The notes beneath the pieces are model-generated. The model ran no database searches. It was not told the origin of the DNA and saw nothing but the letters and a program-made list of their open reading frames with translations. Positions 1-8,889 of a stretch of 64,000 bases of DNA are shown one piece after another. The position numbers were made by a program, and so were the translations under genes. Source of the stretch: Neptunitalea chrysea (GTDB taxonomy: Bacteria > Bacteroidota > Bacteroidia > Flavobacteriales > Flavobacteriaceae); contig NZ_BRVP01000019.1 in the NCBI RefSeq assembly GCF_027924145.1, positions 1 through 64,000 on the forward strand, in the 5' to 3' direction. Every line of letters begins with the position of its first letter. Position 1 is the first letter of the stretch.

Positions 1-1353
1 ATCTACAACAATTAATTGTAATGTGGTGGTGCTGTAACATCCATAAACCATATTCTCTACCTTTACATATAAGGTCTCACCTCCACTTATACTATTCACG
101 TAGTTACTAGATAATGGGTCAATATTGTTCTCTAAATTAAACATACTTTGATAATACACCACATTGTATCCCGTCTGAGCATTTAAAATTTCAGCGTTTT
201 TCTGATTTAACGAAAAATCAGCAAAACCGTCACCGTCATCATCACAACCATACAAAGGTGTTGGATCTACAGGTTCCGGTTTATCGTAAACTTCAATTTC
301 AAAAGAGTTTAAACTGTAGCAACCAGTAGTTCCGTTATCAAGACGTACAAAAATATCCTCTAAATAAGCATTTCCATTAGTATAAGTATCTGGATTTGTA
401 ATTTCATTATTTCCAGCTTGTGCATCTGCGAAATTATCATAAAAAGATATACTAACCCCTACTTGCCCATTAATAATATAATCAGACAACGTAGTAAGAT
501 CAAATTCTTCGTAACCATCATTTCCGCTCTCATCACACAAACCAATACCATCTATAGAACTTAACATACTAGGTACATCATGATATGTAATCTCAATAGA
601 AGTAATAGATGTATTACCTATACTATTTGTAACTTCAAGACTATATTCACCCGATTGCCCCATAGGAACTGTATAAGTACCTCCAGTAGCTCCGGCAATT
701 ACCTCTGGTCCTACTCCATTGGTATAATCCAAATCATCATAATACCACTGATAACTTGTAATTTGCCCAGAAGTTGAAGAAGTAATAGTTACTGTCTCTC
801 CGTCACAAGGATCTGTCTCAGCTGATAACGACGGTTCTAATACAGAACAGTCTGTACTACCAGAACCCGATTCAATTAAACTAATGGTTCCAGCGGCACC
901 ATTAAAATTAGTAATTAAAAGAATATAAATTTCTCCTGCTTGCGCTCCGGATATAGTAAATTGTTCAGTAGCCGATCCCGAATAACTACATCCGACTTCA
1001 TTTCCAGAATTTAAATTAGCAGAACCACAAGAGGCTTCAGATGTAAAAGGCCCCCACGCAATAAAATCTACATCAATAGGGGTTCCTGAGTTACTCGTTT
1101 GGCTAATGTCAAAAGTTATATCTCCACTAGTTCCTATCTGCAGGTAATACCATGCAGGATTAGGTTCAGATCCTAAACAACCATAATCTATACCACTCTC
1201 TGCAGTAGAACCATCACTTACATTATCAAAATTTAAAGAACCGTTCGCATCTGCACAAAAAGGTTGAATATCTGCACAAGTAGAACCACCTTGAGCCTGA
1301 ACATAGCTTAAGCTTAAAACAAAAAATATAAATAGGTATAAATATTTATTCAT
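1..1353 (-). CDS. Large exported repeat protein, N-terminal part (partial)
   Basis: An open frame starts at ATG 1353 and runs 451 codons to the left edge without a stop. Residues 1-21 form a signal peptide ending VQAQ. A cysteine-containing domain follows to about residue 165 (CADIQPFCADANG), then an Ig-like stretch around 190-250 with QWYYDD. Two units of about 95 residues begin near 269 (CDESGNDGYEEFDL) and 366 (CDDDGDGFADFSL); each has a YY or FY strand and ends in a GCY strand. The same unit occurs in the genes at 24372 and 60124, so this is probably another T9SS cargo protein whose sorting domain lies outside the window. It is 21 bases downstream of a small secreted protein gene on the same strand. 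Adhesin-like surface function is inferred only. Confidence 0.85.
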   Translation of the reverse strand, partial: MNKYLYLFIFFVLSLSYVQAQGGSTCADIQPFCADANGSLNFDNVSDGSTAESGIDYGCLGSEPNPAWYYLQIGTSGDITFDISQTSNSGTPIDVDFIAWGPFTSEASCGSANLNSGNEVGCSYSGSATEQFTISGAQAGEIYILLITNFNGAAGTISLIESGSGSTDCSVLEPSLSAETDPCDGETVTITSSTSGQITSYQWYYDDLDYTNGVGPEVIAGATGGTYTVPMGQSGEYSLEVTNSIGNTSITSIEITYHDVPSMLSSIDGIGLCDESGNDGYEEFDLTTLSDYIINGQVGVSISFYDNFADAQAGNNEITNPDTYTNGNAYLEDIFVRLDNGTTGCYSLNSFEIEVYDKPEPVDPTPLYGCDDDGDGFADFSLNQKNAEILNAQTGYNVVYYQSMFNLENNIDPLSSNYVNSISGGETLYVKVENMVYGCYSTTTLQLIVVD

Positions 1354-1374
1354 CGATATCATTTAGTTTAGAGA

Positions 1375-1779
1375 TTAATCAATAAAGGAAAAATAATTCC
1401 ATTCAGTTGTTTTTTCACATGCGCCAGAGCTAATAACTAGTCTGTACTTAAAACATTTAGCCATCATCTTAATATGATACACTTTTTGCTCTCCTTTAGC
1501 CTCTTCTATTTTCATCTTAAAAGAGTCTCTAAAATCTTTAGCGTGTATTTCGTTCCAGCAATCTAAAACGGGTACAACTTCAATCTGAACATTAGAATCA
1601 GTGAAGTTTAATTTAGAAAAGTCCCAAGCAAATGTTGCATATTTATCTCTGTTAGATAAGAGCTCATCGCATTTTTTAATCTCAAAACTGTACATAAAAT
1701 CACAAGTATTTGTAGATTTTTGAGCAAACCCTTGGACAAACACCAAAAACACAGGTAAAAACAATAATAATCTTTTCAT
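1375..1779 (-). CDS. Small secreted protein of unknown function
   Basis: 134 residues starting at ATG 1779. Residues 1-19 are a clear signal peptide (hydrophobic run, then GFAQ), so the mature protein of about 115 residues is exported. It contains four cysteines in the mature part, including CDELL, DCWNE and KCFKY, which could form disulfides. No family is recognised. It lies upstream of, and co-directional with, the large exported repeat protein that begins at 1353, with a 21-base gap, so the two are probably co-transcribed. Confidence 0.7.
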   Translation of the reverse strand: MKRLLLFLPVFLVFVQGFAQKSTNTCDFMYSFEIKKCDELLSNRDKYATFAWDFSKLNFTDSNVQIEVVPVLDCWNEIHAKDFRDSFKMKIEEAKGEQKVYHIKMMAKCFKYRLVISSGACEKTTEWNYFSFID

Positions 1780-2087
1780 CTTGTTAACGGGAAAATAAAA
1801 TATGTTAATTAATTCGGTTTCGTTAGTTCATTAACAGTTTCATAATAATTAAGCCTTCCATCTATAAAACAATAAAAAAACTTTATAATGATTAACTTAT
1901 CATTAAATTGTATTGTTATAAACTTCAATATATCATCATTATTGTTAACTAATTATTGCTAACAGGGTCGAAATTTAACAATTTTTAAGTAATTTATAGC
2001 TTTTTTCTAAATATTTTGTCATTATTTAACTAACAGGAATTAAATGCAGATTACGTATCTTTGCATCTTTGACTTAAGATTGAATAC
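1780..2087. other. Intergenic region upstream of folE
   Basis: About 308 very AT-rich bases between two divergent genes. It holds the folE promoter box at 2056-2063 and a 7-base inverted repeat TAATGAT/ATCATTA at 1886-1905 with a six-base loop. Several TTAAC/GTTAA words are scattered through it. No ORF or RNA gene is visible. Confidence 0.5.
2056..2063 (+). promoter_or_regulatory. -7 box of folE promoter
   Basis: TATCTTTG matches the Bacteroidota TAnnTTTG consensus and lies 24 bases before the folE ATG. No good -33 element is seen at the usual spacing. Confidence 0.55.
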
Positions 2088-2768
2088 ATGAAAATTGATA
2101 AAGCTTTAGAGCAACGTTTTGAAGAGATTGGTGATAACCATATAGCTTCTTCTGCAGATACTCCTTTAAGAAAGGACGCTTTTGACCTTTCGGATGATGA
2201 AAAGATGGAACGTATAGAAAGCAACGTCTACGATATACTAGAAACGTTAGGAATGGATCTCACTGATGACAGTTTAAAAGGAACCCCTAGAAGGGTAGCT
2301 AAAATGTTTGTAAGAGAAATTTTTGGAGGTTTAAATCCTGATAAAAAACCTAATGCTTCTACTTTCGAAAATAAGTATAAGTATAACGAAATGTTGGTAG
2401 AAAAGAACATTGTTTTATATTCTACTTGCGAACACCATTTACTACCTATAGTAGGAAGAGCCCATGTTGGATATATTTCTAATGGTAATGTTGTTGGTTT
2501 ATCTAAAATGAACCGTATTGTTGACTATTACGCTAAAAGACCTCAGGTTCAAGAACGCTTAACTATGCAAATAGTGCAAGAACTGCAACGTATCTTAAAT
2601 ACAGATGATGTTGCTTGTGTAATTGATGCTAAACACTTATGCGTTAATTCAAGAGGTATTAGAGATATTGAAAGTAGCACCGTTACAGCTGAGTTTGGTG
2701 GTAAATTTAAAGATGAAGCTACACGTAAAGAGTTTTTAAATTACATTAATTTAACTACCGAATTCTAA
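2088..2768 (+). CDS. folE: GTP cyclohydrolase I
   Basis: Converts GTP to 7,8-dihydroneopterin triphosphate, the first step of tetrahydrofolate (and pterin) synthesis, in the cytoplasm. The 226 residues match the usual family length of about 220. The zinc and active-site motif STCEHHLLP is present (Cys114, His116, His117), and the second zinc cysteine, Cys185, lies in HLCVNSRGIRD. The QERLT segment is also typical. The first 40 or so residues are a family-variable extension. A promoter box sits just upstream. It is followed 63 bases later by cysS on the same strand. Confidence 0.97.
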   Translation: MKIDKALEQRFEEIGDNHIASSADTPLRKDAFDLSDDEKMERIESNVYDILETLGMDLTDDSLKGTPRRVAKMFVREIFGGLNPDKKPNASTFENKYKYNEMLVEKNIVLYSTCEHHLLPIVGRAHVGYISNGNVVGLSKMNRIVDYYAKRPQVQERLTMQIVQELQRILNTDDVACVIDAKHLCVNSRGIRDIESSTVTAEFGGKFKDEATRKEFLNYINLTTEF

Positions 2769-2831
2769 ATTTTACTACAACGCAAAAAATAAACAATTTT
2801 TTTAGTCATCATTTCCTAAAACTAAAATAGA

Positions 2832-4325
2832 ATGCAACCTTATAAAGAGCAGGAAATACAAGTTTACAATTCCATATCGGGAAAAAAAGAAAAATTTATT
2901 TCAATTCACGAAGGTTATGTAGGTATGTATGTCTGCGGACCAACAGTATATAGCAACGTCCATCTTGGTAACGTTAGAACGTTTATGTCGTTCGATTTAA
3001 TATTCAGATATTTTAAACATTTAGGATATAAAGTTCGTTATGTGCGAAATATTACAGATGCAGGACATTTGGAAAATGATGCAGATGAAGGAGAAGATAG
3101 AATTGCTAAAAAAGCAAGATTGGAACAAATTGAACCGATGGAAGTTGTTCAACGGTATACAGTTGATTTCCACAATATTTTAGATAAATTCAATTTTCTA
3201 CCTCCTAGTATTGAGCCTACTGCTACCGGACATATTATTGAACAAATTGAAATTATTAAGGATATTCTTGAAAAAGGATATGCTTACGAAATAAACGGAT
3301 CTGTTTATTTTGATGTGGTAAAGTATAACGAAGATCACCAATATGGTACCTTAAGTAAGCGTAATATTGAGGATATGATTCATAACACTCGTGAATTAGA
3401 CGGACAGAGTGACAAGAAAAATCCTCAAGATTTTGCATTATGGAAAAAAGCCGAACCACAGCATATTATGAGATGGCCTTCTCCATGGAGTGACGGATTC
3501 CCAGGATGGCACCTTGAATGTACCGCAATGAGCACAAAGTATTTAGGCGAACACTTTGATATTCATGGTGGTGGAATGGATCTTAAGTTTCCGCATCACG
3601 AATGTGAGATTGCGCAAGCTGAAGCATGTAATGGTCACAATCCTGTAAATTATTGGATGCACGCCAATATGCTTACCCTAAATGGTAAAAAAATGGCCAA
3701 GTCTACCGGTAATAACATTTTACCAAATGAATTATTTACAGGTGACAACCCTAATTTAACGAAAGCATACACGCCCAATGTTGTTAGGTTCTTTATTTTA
3801 CAGGCACACTATAGGAGTATTTTAGATTTTAGTGATGACGCATTACTTGCAGCTGAAAAAGGATATAATAGATTAGCTGAAGGATTAAAGTTAGTAGATA
3901 AACTTACTACTTCTTCAAACTCTTCTATAGACATAGCGAAATGGAAACAAAGTTGTTACGACGCTATGAATGATGACTTTAATTCTCCTATTGCCATTGC
4001 AAACTTATTTGATGCTGTTAAGTACATCAACCTTATTAAAGACGGTAAGGAAACCATCACAGTTGAAGACTTGAATACATTACAAACAACATTAGAACAT
4101 TTTGCACATGATATTCTTGGGTTAATTAAAAGCAATGAAGGAGGAAGTTCTTCATCAAGTAACAAGAAAGCATTATCGGGTTCTGTTGAGCTTTTAATAA
4201 AATTAAGAGCTGAAGCACGGGCTAATAAAAACTGGGAATTATCTGACCAAATTAGAGATGAGCTTTTAGAAGCCGGTATTCAACTTAAAGACAGTAAAGA
4301 AGGTACAACCTTTACTATTATATAA
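2832..4325 (+). CDS. cysS: Cysteinyl-tRNA synthetase
   Basis: Charges tRNA-Cys with cysteine. The class I synthetase has the zinc/ATP motif CGPTVY at residues 35-40, a HIGH-type motif HLGN at 44-47, WHLECTAMS with a zinc cysteine, FPHHECE, and a KMSKS motif in the form KKMAKST. Length of 497 residues is normal. Between the catalytic core and the C-terminal anticodon-binding part there is a short low-complexity linker (GGSSSSSN) at about residue 438. yidD follows after only five bases, which suggests one transcript. Confidence 0.97.
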   Translation: MQPYKEQEIQVYNSISGKKEKFISIHEGYVGMYVCGPTVYSNVHLGNVRTFMSFDLIFRYFKHLGYKVRYVRNITDAGHLENDADEGEDRIAKKARLEQIEPMEVVQRYTVDFHNILDKFNFLPPSIEPTATGHIIEQIEIIKDILEKGYAYEINGSVYFDVVKYNEDHQYGTLSKRNIEDMIHNTRELDGQSDKKNPQDFALWKKAEPQHIMRWPSPWSDGFPGWHLECTAMSTKYLGEHFDIHGGGMDLKFPHHECEIAQAEACNGHNPVNYWMHANMLTLNGKKMAKSTGNNILPNELFTGDNPNLTKAYTPNVVRFFILQAHYRSILDFSDDALLAAEKGYNRLAEGLKLVDKLTTSSNSSIDIAKWKQSCYDAMNDDFNSPIAIANLFDAVKYINLIKDGKETITVEDLNTLQTTLEHFAHDILGLIKSNEGGSSSSSNKKALSGSVELLIKLRAEARANKNWELSDQIRDELLEAGIQLKDSKEGTTFTII

Positions 4326-4330
4326 TTACA

Positions 4331-4573
4331 ATGAAAGGAGTTATGCATTTTTTAAAACAAGTAAGTATAACTCCTTTTATTTTGTTAATTAAGTTCTACA
4401 AAAGATTTATTTCTCCCTTCACTCCTGCTACCTGTAGATACACCCCTACTTGTTCTACTTATGCATTAGAAGCACTAAAAAAGTACGGTATTTTTAAGGG
4501 TGGCTGGTTAGCATTAAAAAGAATTATAAGTTGCAACCCATGGGGAGGATCTGGACACCATCCGGTTCCGTAA
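4331..4573 (+). CDS. yidD: Membrane protein insertion efficiency factor YidD
   Basis: A small protein of 80 residues that assists YidC in inserting membrane proteins. The family signature is complete: YKRFISP, then [14 protein letters not shown], then GGWLALKRI and CNPWGGSG near the C-terminus. It lies five bases after cysS and about 70 bases before lgt. In many bacteria yidD sits with rnpA and yidC; here it is in a cysS-lgt neighbourhood. ATG at 4331 is chosen because the family's amphipathic N-terminal helix starts there. Confidence 0.95.
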   Translation: MKGVMHFLKQVSITPFILLIKFYKRFISPFTPATCRYTPTCSTYALEALKKYGIFKGGWLALKRIISCNPWGGSGHHPVP

Positions 4574-4644
4574 TTTTATTTTCAAATTATAATAACTTTA
4601 GATTAATTGATATTCTATATCTTTAGAGCAAAATTTTAGCACAC

Positions 4645-5589
4645 ATGACCTTTTACAGTATTACGTGGAATCCAAGTGAAATATTAGCCGATCTTGGCAT
4701 TATACAAATAAGATATTATAGTTTAATGTTTGTGGTAGCCTTTACTTTAGGCTGGTTTATAATGAAAAGAATTTTTATTAATGAAAACCAAAGCTTAGAT
4801 AAATTAGACTCCCTTTTTGTATATACTGTATTAGCTACACTTATTGGAGCACGCTTAGGGCATGTGATTTTTTACCAGCCAGAATTATTTGAAGAAGATT
4901 GGGTGCAAGTATTTTTACCTATAAGAACAAAACCGAGTTTTGAATTCACAGGATTTTCAGGCTTAGCTAGTCATGGTGCGGCAATTGGTGTTATTATAGC
5001 CATGTTTTTTTATATTAGAAAATACAAAGACATTAAATTATTATGGCTTTTAGATCGCATTGTTATACCTGTTAGTATAGGTGGTGTATTTGTAAGATTA
5101 GGAAATTTTATGAATTCAGAAATCTTAGGGACAGTAACCAAAAAATCATTTCCATTAGCTGTACAATTTGTAAGAGGTGAAGAAAACCTAAATAAGTATG
5201 ACGCAATGCGTATAACAGGTGCTAAAACAGCCAACGAAGCGTACAAACTTATTGGTAACGATCCTAAATATGCTGAAATTTTAAACAGCATACCATATAG
5301 ACATCCCGCTCAAATATATGAGGCAATCTCCTATGTATTCGTCTTCTTATTATTATGGTTTCTGTATTGGAAAACGAACAAGAAAAATGAACCTGGATAC
5401 ATTTTTGGGCTATTTCTTGTTTTATTATGGACAGTGAGATTCTTAGTGGAGTACGTAAAACAAAGTCAGGGTGGTTTAGAAAGCACCTTTCATAACATAC
5501 TCTCTACAGGACAACTTTTAAGTATTCCGTTTATTTTGGTTGGTTTCTATATGATGTTTAGAAAAAATAAGACTGAATTTTTTTCATAA
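4645..5589 (+). CDS. lgt: Prolipoprotein diacylglyceryl transferase
   Basis: Transfers diacylglycerol from phosphatidylglycerol to the lipobox cysteine of prelipoproteins in the inner membrane. The 314 residues contain about seven membrane segments and the Lgt core: GARLGHVIFYQ, SGLASHGAAIG, GGVFVRLGNFMNSE and HPAQIYEA. There is a lineage-type extension in the loop around residues 170-210. A near-consensus box TATCTTTA ends 19 bases before the ATG. The next gene, a DUF192 protein, begins 27 bases after the stop. Confidence 0.96.
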   Translation: MTFYSITWNPSEILADLGIIQIRYYSLMFVVAFTLGWFIMKRIFINENQSLDKLDSLFVYTVLATLIGARLGHVIFYQPELFEEDWVQVFLPIRTKPSFEFTGFSGLASHGAAIGVIIAMFFYIRKYKDIKLLWLLDRIVIPVSIGGVFVRLGNFMNSEILGTVTKKSFPLAVQFVRGEENLNKYDAMRITGAKTANEAYKLIGNDPKYAEILNSIPYRHPAQIYEAISYVFVFLLLWFLYWKTNKKNEPGYIFGLFLVLLWTVRFLVEYVKQSQGGLESTFHNILSTGQLLSIPFILVGFYMMFRKNKTEFFS

Positions 5590-5616
5590 TCTCTAATTAA
5601 CAAACTATGGAAAACT

Positions 5617-6126
5617 ATGAAAAAGTACACAACCAAAATAGTAATCGGATTAATATCTTTAGGTTTCCTGTCATCATATGTCATATCTACATATAAAGGC
5701 TATAAAAATCAAAATCAAAGTATTACGGTAAAAGACATCCCTTTCACTAAGGAAGGTAATCTTCAAATACTAGATTCGACAGAAACTATTCTAAAGAATC
5801 TTGAGATTGAAATAGCAAATACCGACTATGAAACACAAACCGGGCTCATGTACAGAAGTACCATGAAAGAAAATAGAGGCATGCTATTTGTTTTCAACAA
5901 AGAGGCTATGCATTCCTTCTACATGAGGAATACTAAAATTCCTTTAGATATTATATACATAAATAAAGATTTTGAGATTGTAAGTGCTGCAAAGAATACA
6001 ATACCTTTTGATAAGACTTCTTTACCATCAGAATACCCTGTAATGTATGTCTTAGAAATTAACGGTGGTAAAATGGATGAATGGAATATTTCTATAGGTG
6101 ATAAAATTGCTTTTACTAAGGATTAA
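5617..6126 (+). CDS. DUF192 family exported protein
   Basis: 169 residues. An N-terminal hydrophobic segment at about 7-25 is a signal anchor or signal peptide, so the protein is probably periplasmic. The rest is a DUF192 domain with the hallmark stretches QTGLMYRSTMKENRGMLF and MRNTKIPLDIIYI. The function of the family is not settled. It follows lgt by 27 bases on the same strand and is probably co-transcribed. ATG 5617 is preferred because the hydrophobic segment follows directly. Confidence 0.88.
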   Translation: MKKYTTKIVIGLISLGFLSSYVISTYKGYKNQNQSITVKDIPFTKEGNLQILDSTETILKNLEIEIANTDYETQTGLMYRSTMKENRGMLFVFNKEAMHSFYMRNTKIPLDIIYINKDFEIVSAAKNTIPFDKTSLPSEYPVMYVLEINGGKMDEWNISIGDKIAFTKD

Positions 6127-6276
6127 AAAACACTTCTCTTCCTTATCCACTTAAATAAACAGTACTGTTTTTAAACGTATCATTATTGCAAAGTCTATAA
6201 GTGTAAAACAATAACTTATCATACAACATTATCATTTTTATAACATAACACAATTCTGCAATCTCACAAATACGAG

Positions 6277-6284
6277 TATTTTTG
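6277..6284 (+). promoter_or_regulatory. -7 box upstream of HAD phosphatase gene
   Basis: TATTTTTG matches TAnnTTTG and ends 18 bases before ATG 6303. Because the box overlaps a possible earlier in-frame start at 6282, it supports the downstream ATG as the true start. Confidence 0.55.
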
Positions 6285-6302
6285 TATCTTAATTTACAGC
6301 AT

Positions 6303-7127
6303 ATGAATTTAGCAGATATAAAATTGATTGCAACTGATATGGACGGGACATTACTAGATACCAAAGGAAATGTTCACCCTAAATTTTTTCATCTTTATAA
6401 GGAATTAAAAAAACACGACATTCATTTTGTAGCTGCCAGTGGTAGACAATACCATAGCATTGTTAGTAAACTAGACCAAATAAAAGATGAAATAACCGTT
6501 ATCGCAGAAAACGGTGCCGTTACCAAAAAACAAGAAGACGTTTTATTACTTACAGGATTAACTAAGCAAGAGGTTGAAGACTTAGTTACCATGTTAAGAG
6601 CTTTTAACGATAATGAAATCTTCTATGTTTTATGCGGTAAAAATCAAGCTTATATTGAACAACAAGACGAAAACTTCATTAATTTTTTTCAGGAATACTA
6701 CTTTAAATTTCAATTAGTCGAAGATTTGTGCAAAGTAGAAAATGATGACTTTCTAAAAATAGCCATCTTTTGCGCTAAAGGTTCTGAAAACCATTTATAT
6801 CCGAAAGTAAAACATCTTGAAGGTAAACTACAAGTAAAAGTATCTGGTGAAGTATGGTTAGATTTATCACATATGAATGCAAACAAAGGTTTTGCCTTAT
6901 CTAAATTACAAAACCAGTTAGGCATTTCTCAAGAAGAGACTTTAGTATTTGGAGATTATAACAACGATCTTGAAATGTTTGCTCAAGCAGGTATTAGCAT
7001 TGCCATGAAAAATGCGCATCCCAATATTTTAAATGCCGCAACCTATATTACCAAAAGCAATGATGAGCAAGGTGTAGAACATATTTTAGAGCAATTATTA
7101 GAAGCTAAACTCAACAAATTTAAATAA
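6303..7127 (+). CDS. HAD-superfamily Cof-type hydrolase
   Basis: A cytoplasmic phosphatase of the Cof subfamily, probably acting on a sugar phosphate or a cofactor intermediate. Motif I is DMDGTLLDTKG with the nucleophilic Asp. Motif II is AASGRQY, motif III includes the NKGFAL lysine, and motif IV is FGDYNNDLEM. About 274 residues, normal for the family. The start at 6303 is chosen over an in-frame start at 6282 because the latter lies inside the promoter box and MNLADIKLIATDMDG is the usual beginning. It converges with the yjbQ-like gene. The substrate cannot be told from sequence. Confidence 0.92.
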   Translation: MNLADIKLIATDMDGTLLDTKGNVHPKFFHLYKELKKHDIHFVAASGRQYHSIVSKLDQIKDEITVIAENGAVTKKQEDVLLLTGLTKQEVEDLVTMLRAFNDNEIFYVLCGKNQAYIEQQDENFINFFQEYYFKFQLVEDLCKVENDDFLKIAIFCAKGSENHLYPKVKHLEGKLQVKVSGEVWLDLSHMNANKGFALSKLQNQLGISQEETLVFGDYNNDLEMFAQAGISIAMKNAHPNILNAATYITKSNDEQGVEHILEQLLEAKLNKFK

Positions 7128-7141
7128 TTAATTAAGCTGTT

Positions 7142-7564
7142 TTAACTCCCGAAAGCTGTTATCACAATTTTTCTAGAACCACCGTAATCTCTATGCTCGC
7201 ATAAATACACACCTTGCCATGTACCTAAATTTAGATTTCCTCTTGTTATAGGTATTTGTACACTAGCGCCCATAAGTGACGATTTTATATGAGCCGGCAT
7301 ATCATCCGAACCTTCATACGTATGTATATAGTAAGGGGCATTTTCTGGCACCATAACATTCATATGACTTTCAAAATCCTTACGTACCGTTGGGTCTGCA
7401 TTTTCATTAATGGTGAGACTAGCAGATGTATGTTTTATAAACACTTGTAACATCCCTACATTAATATGCTTTAATTCAGGAAATTCTCTTTCTATAATAT
7501 CCGTTATAAGATGAAATCCTCTTTTATAACTAGGTAGTCTTATTTCTTTTTGAAAAAATTGCAT
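7142..7564 (-). CDS. YjbQ / UPF0047 family protein
   Basis: About 140 residues covering a whole YjbQ domain. Visible motifs are HTSASLTINENADP near the middle, the DDMPAHIKSSLMG segment, and GTWQGVYLCEHRD near the C-terminus, with conserved His and Glu residues. The E. coli homologue has been linked to secondary thiamine-phosphate synthase activity, but the physiological role is uncertain. ATG 7564 is preferred over GTG 7567 directly upstream. It follows the exported protein gene at 7579 by about 14 bases on the same strand, suggesting one operon with dnaB. Confidence 0.9.
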   Translation of the reverse strand: MQFFQKEIRLPSYKRGFHLITDIIEREFPELKHINVGMLQVFIKHTSASLTINENADPTVRKDFESHMNVMVPENAPYYIHTYEGSDDMPAHIKSSLMGASVQIPITRGNLNLGTWQGVYLCEHRDYGGSRKIVITAFGS

Positions 7565-7578
7565 CACAAAATATACCG

Positions 7579-8889
7579 TTACGTTTTTTGATGTTTTTTC
7601 TTAGCCGCAGGGAATAACACGTTATTAAGTATTAATCTATACCCCGGTGAATTAGGATGCAGCTCTAATTCAGTTTTCGGATCTCCTACTTTATGCTGAT
7701 AATCTTCAGGGTCATGCCCTCCGTAGAATGTAAAAAAGCCTTTCCCTTTAACTCCATGAATATAACGAGCCTCCCCATTACTTCTATTCTCTCCCATAAT
7801 AAGAACAGTAGGTTTAATTTCACTTCTATCGAAACTAGTAGTTTGCCCCATGAATCCTTTCACCAATGCTGTATGATTTTGACAAAGCATAGTAGGCACA
7901 GGATCCCATTTTGCTGAAAATTCCATAAGAGTAAAGTAGTCTAAATCCATTGGAATTTTTCTTTTGGTGGTCATATCTATGGTAGAAAACTCATATTTCA
8001 AAGGGCTTCTTTCTAAAGTAAAATCCGTAAAAGCAAAAGTATTACTATAATCAAGCTTAGCTTGATAATTAGGTGCGGAAGGATCGCCGTCAAACATAGG
8101 TTCACAAATATCTACTCCCTCTGCAGCAAGAGCAATATCAAAACTATCTGTAGCAGAACACATAGCAAACATAAACCCTCCTCCTATCACATAATCTCTA
8201 ATTTTTAGCGCCACTGCCAATTTCTCTTCTGAAACCTTATTATAGCCTAATTTTGTAGCTAGCGCCTCCGCTTGTTTCTTATCCTCTATATACCAAGACG
8301 CTGCTCTATAATGTCCATAAAACTTACCATACTGCCCAGTAAAATCTTCGTGATGTAGGTGCAACCAATCATACATCAATAACTCATTATTCAATACCTC
8401 TTCATCATAAACGGTGGTATACGGTATTTCGGCATAGGTTAACACCATAGTAACAGCATCATCCCACGGTAAATTACCCTTAGGCGAATACACTGCTATC
8501 TTAGGAGCCTTTTCTAAAATAACAGCCTCCATATTCTGTGACGGACTAGCTATCTCTTCCAGAATACTTTCTCCTTCTGCATTAGATATTACTTCATAAC
8601 TAACCCCTCTAATTGTACACTCTTTACGTACATCACTATCATCGGCCATTAAAAAAGAGCCTCCTCTATAATTTAAAAGCCATTGTACTTTATGCTGCTT
8701 ATTAAGCACCCAATAGGTTATTCCATAAGCTTTTAAATGATCGTGTTGCGACTCGGCGTCCATAGGTATTAAAATAAAATTTGCCGATGCTACCATATAG
8801 TTTAAAACCAAAAAGGTAAAGAGAATACAGCCCTTTACCTTTTTAGTATCATGTATTTTATGTAATAATTTAAAACGGAACTTCATCAT
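7579..8889 (-). CDS. Exported conserved protein often mislabelled asparagine synthetase B
   Basis: About 436 residues. A hydrophobic segment at roughly 20-37 (CILFTFLVLNYMVASA) is a signal peptide or anchor, so the bulk is outside the cytoplasm. From memory, close relatives in Flavobacteriaceae carry the name asparagine synthetase B, but the protein has neither the N-terminal catalytic MCGI cysteine nor an SGGLDSS loop. A real asnB is present at 40879. The mid-region IGGGFMFAMCSATDS recalls a class I amidotransferase-like or ThuA-like fold. The gene overlaps the end of dnaB by 20 bases. A GTG lies one codon before ATG 8889. Function unknown. Confidence 0.75.
   Translation of the reverse strand: MMKFRFKLLHKIHDTKKVKGCILFTFLVLNYMVASANFILIPMDAESQHDHLKAYGITYWVLNKQHKVQWLLNYRGGSFLMADDSDVRKECTIRGVSYEVISNAEGESILEEIASPSQNMEAVILEKAPKIAVYSPKGNLPWDDAVTMVLTYAEIPYTTVYDEEVLNNELLMYDWLHLHHEDFTGQYGKFYGHYRAASWYIEDKKQAEALATKLGYNKVSEEKLAVALKIRDYVIGGGFMFAMCSATDSFDIALAAEGVDICEPMFDGDPSAPNYQAKLDYSNTFAFTDFTLERSPLKYEFSTIDMTTKRKIPMDLDYFTLMEFSAKWDPVPTMLCQNHTALVKGFMGQTTSFDRSEIKPTVLIMGENRSNGEARYIHGVKGKGFFTFYGGHDPEDYQHKVGDPKTELELHPNSPGYRLILNNVLFPAAKKKHQKT

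Noticed and set aside
580-777. 65-codon open frame on the + strand
   Set aside because: Antisense to the left-edge repeat protein, whose reading frame is continuous with sensible domains.
6143-6364. 73-codon open frame on the - strand upstream of the HAD gene
   Set aside because: It overlaps the promoter and start of the HAD gene and has no features of a real protein.
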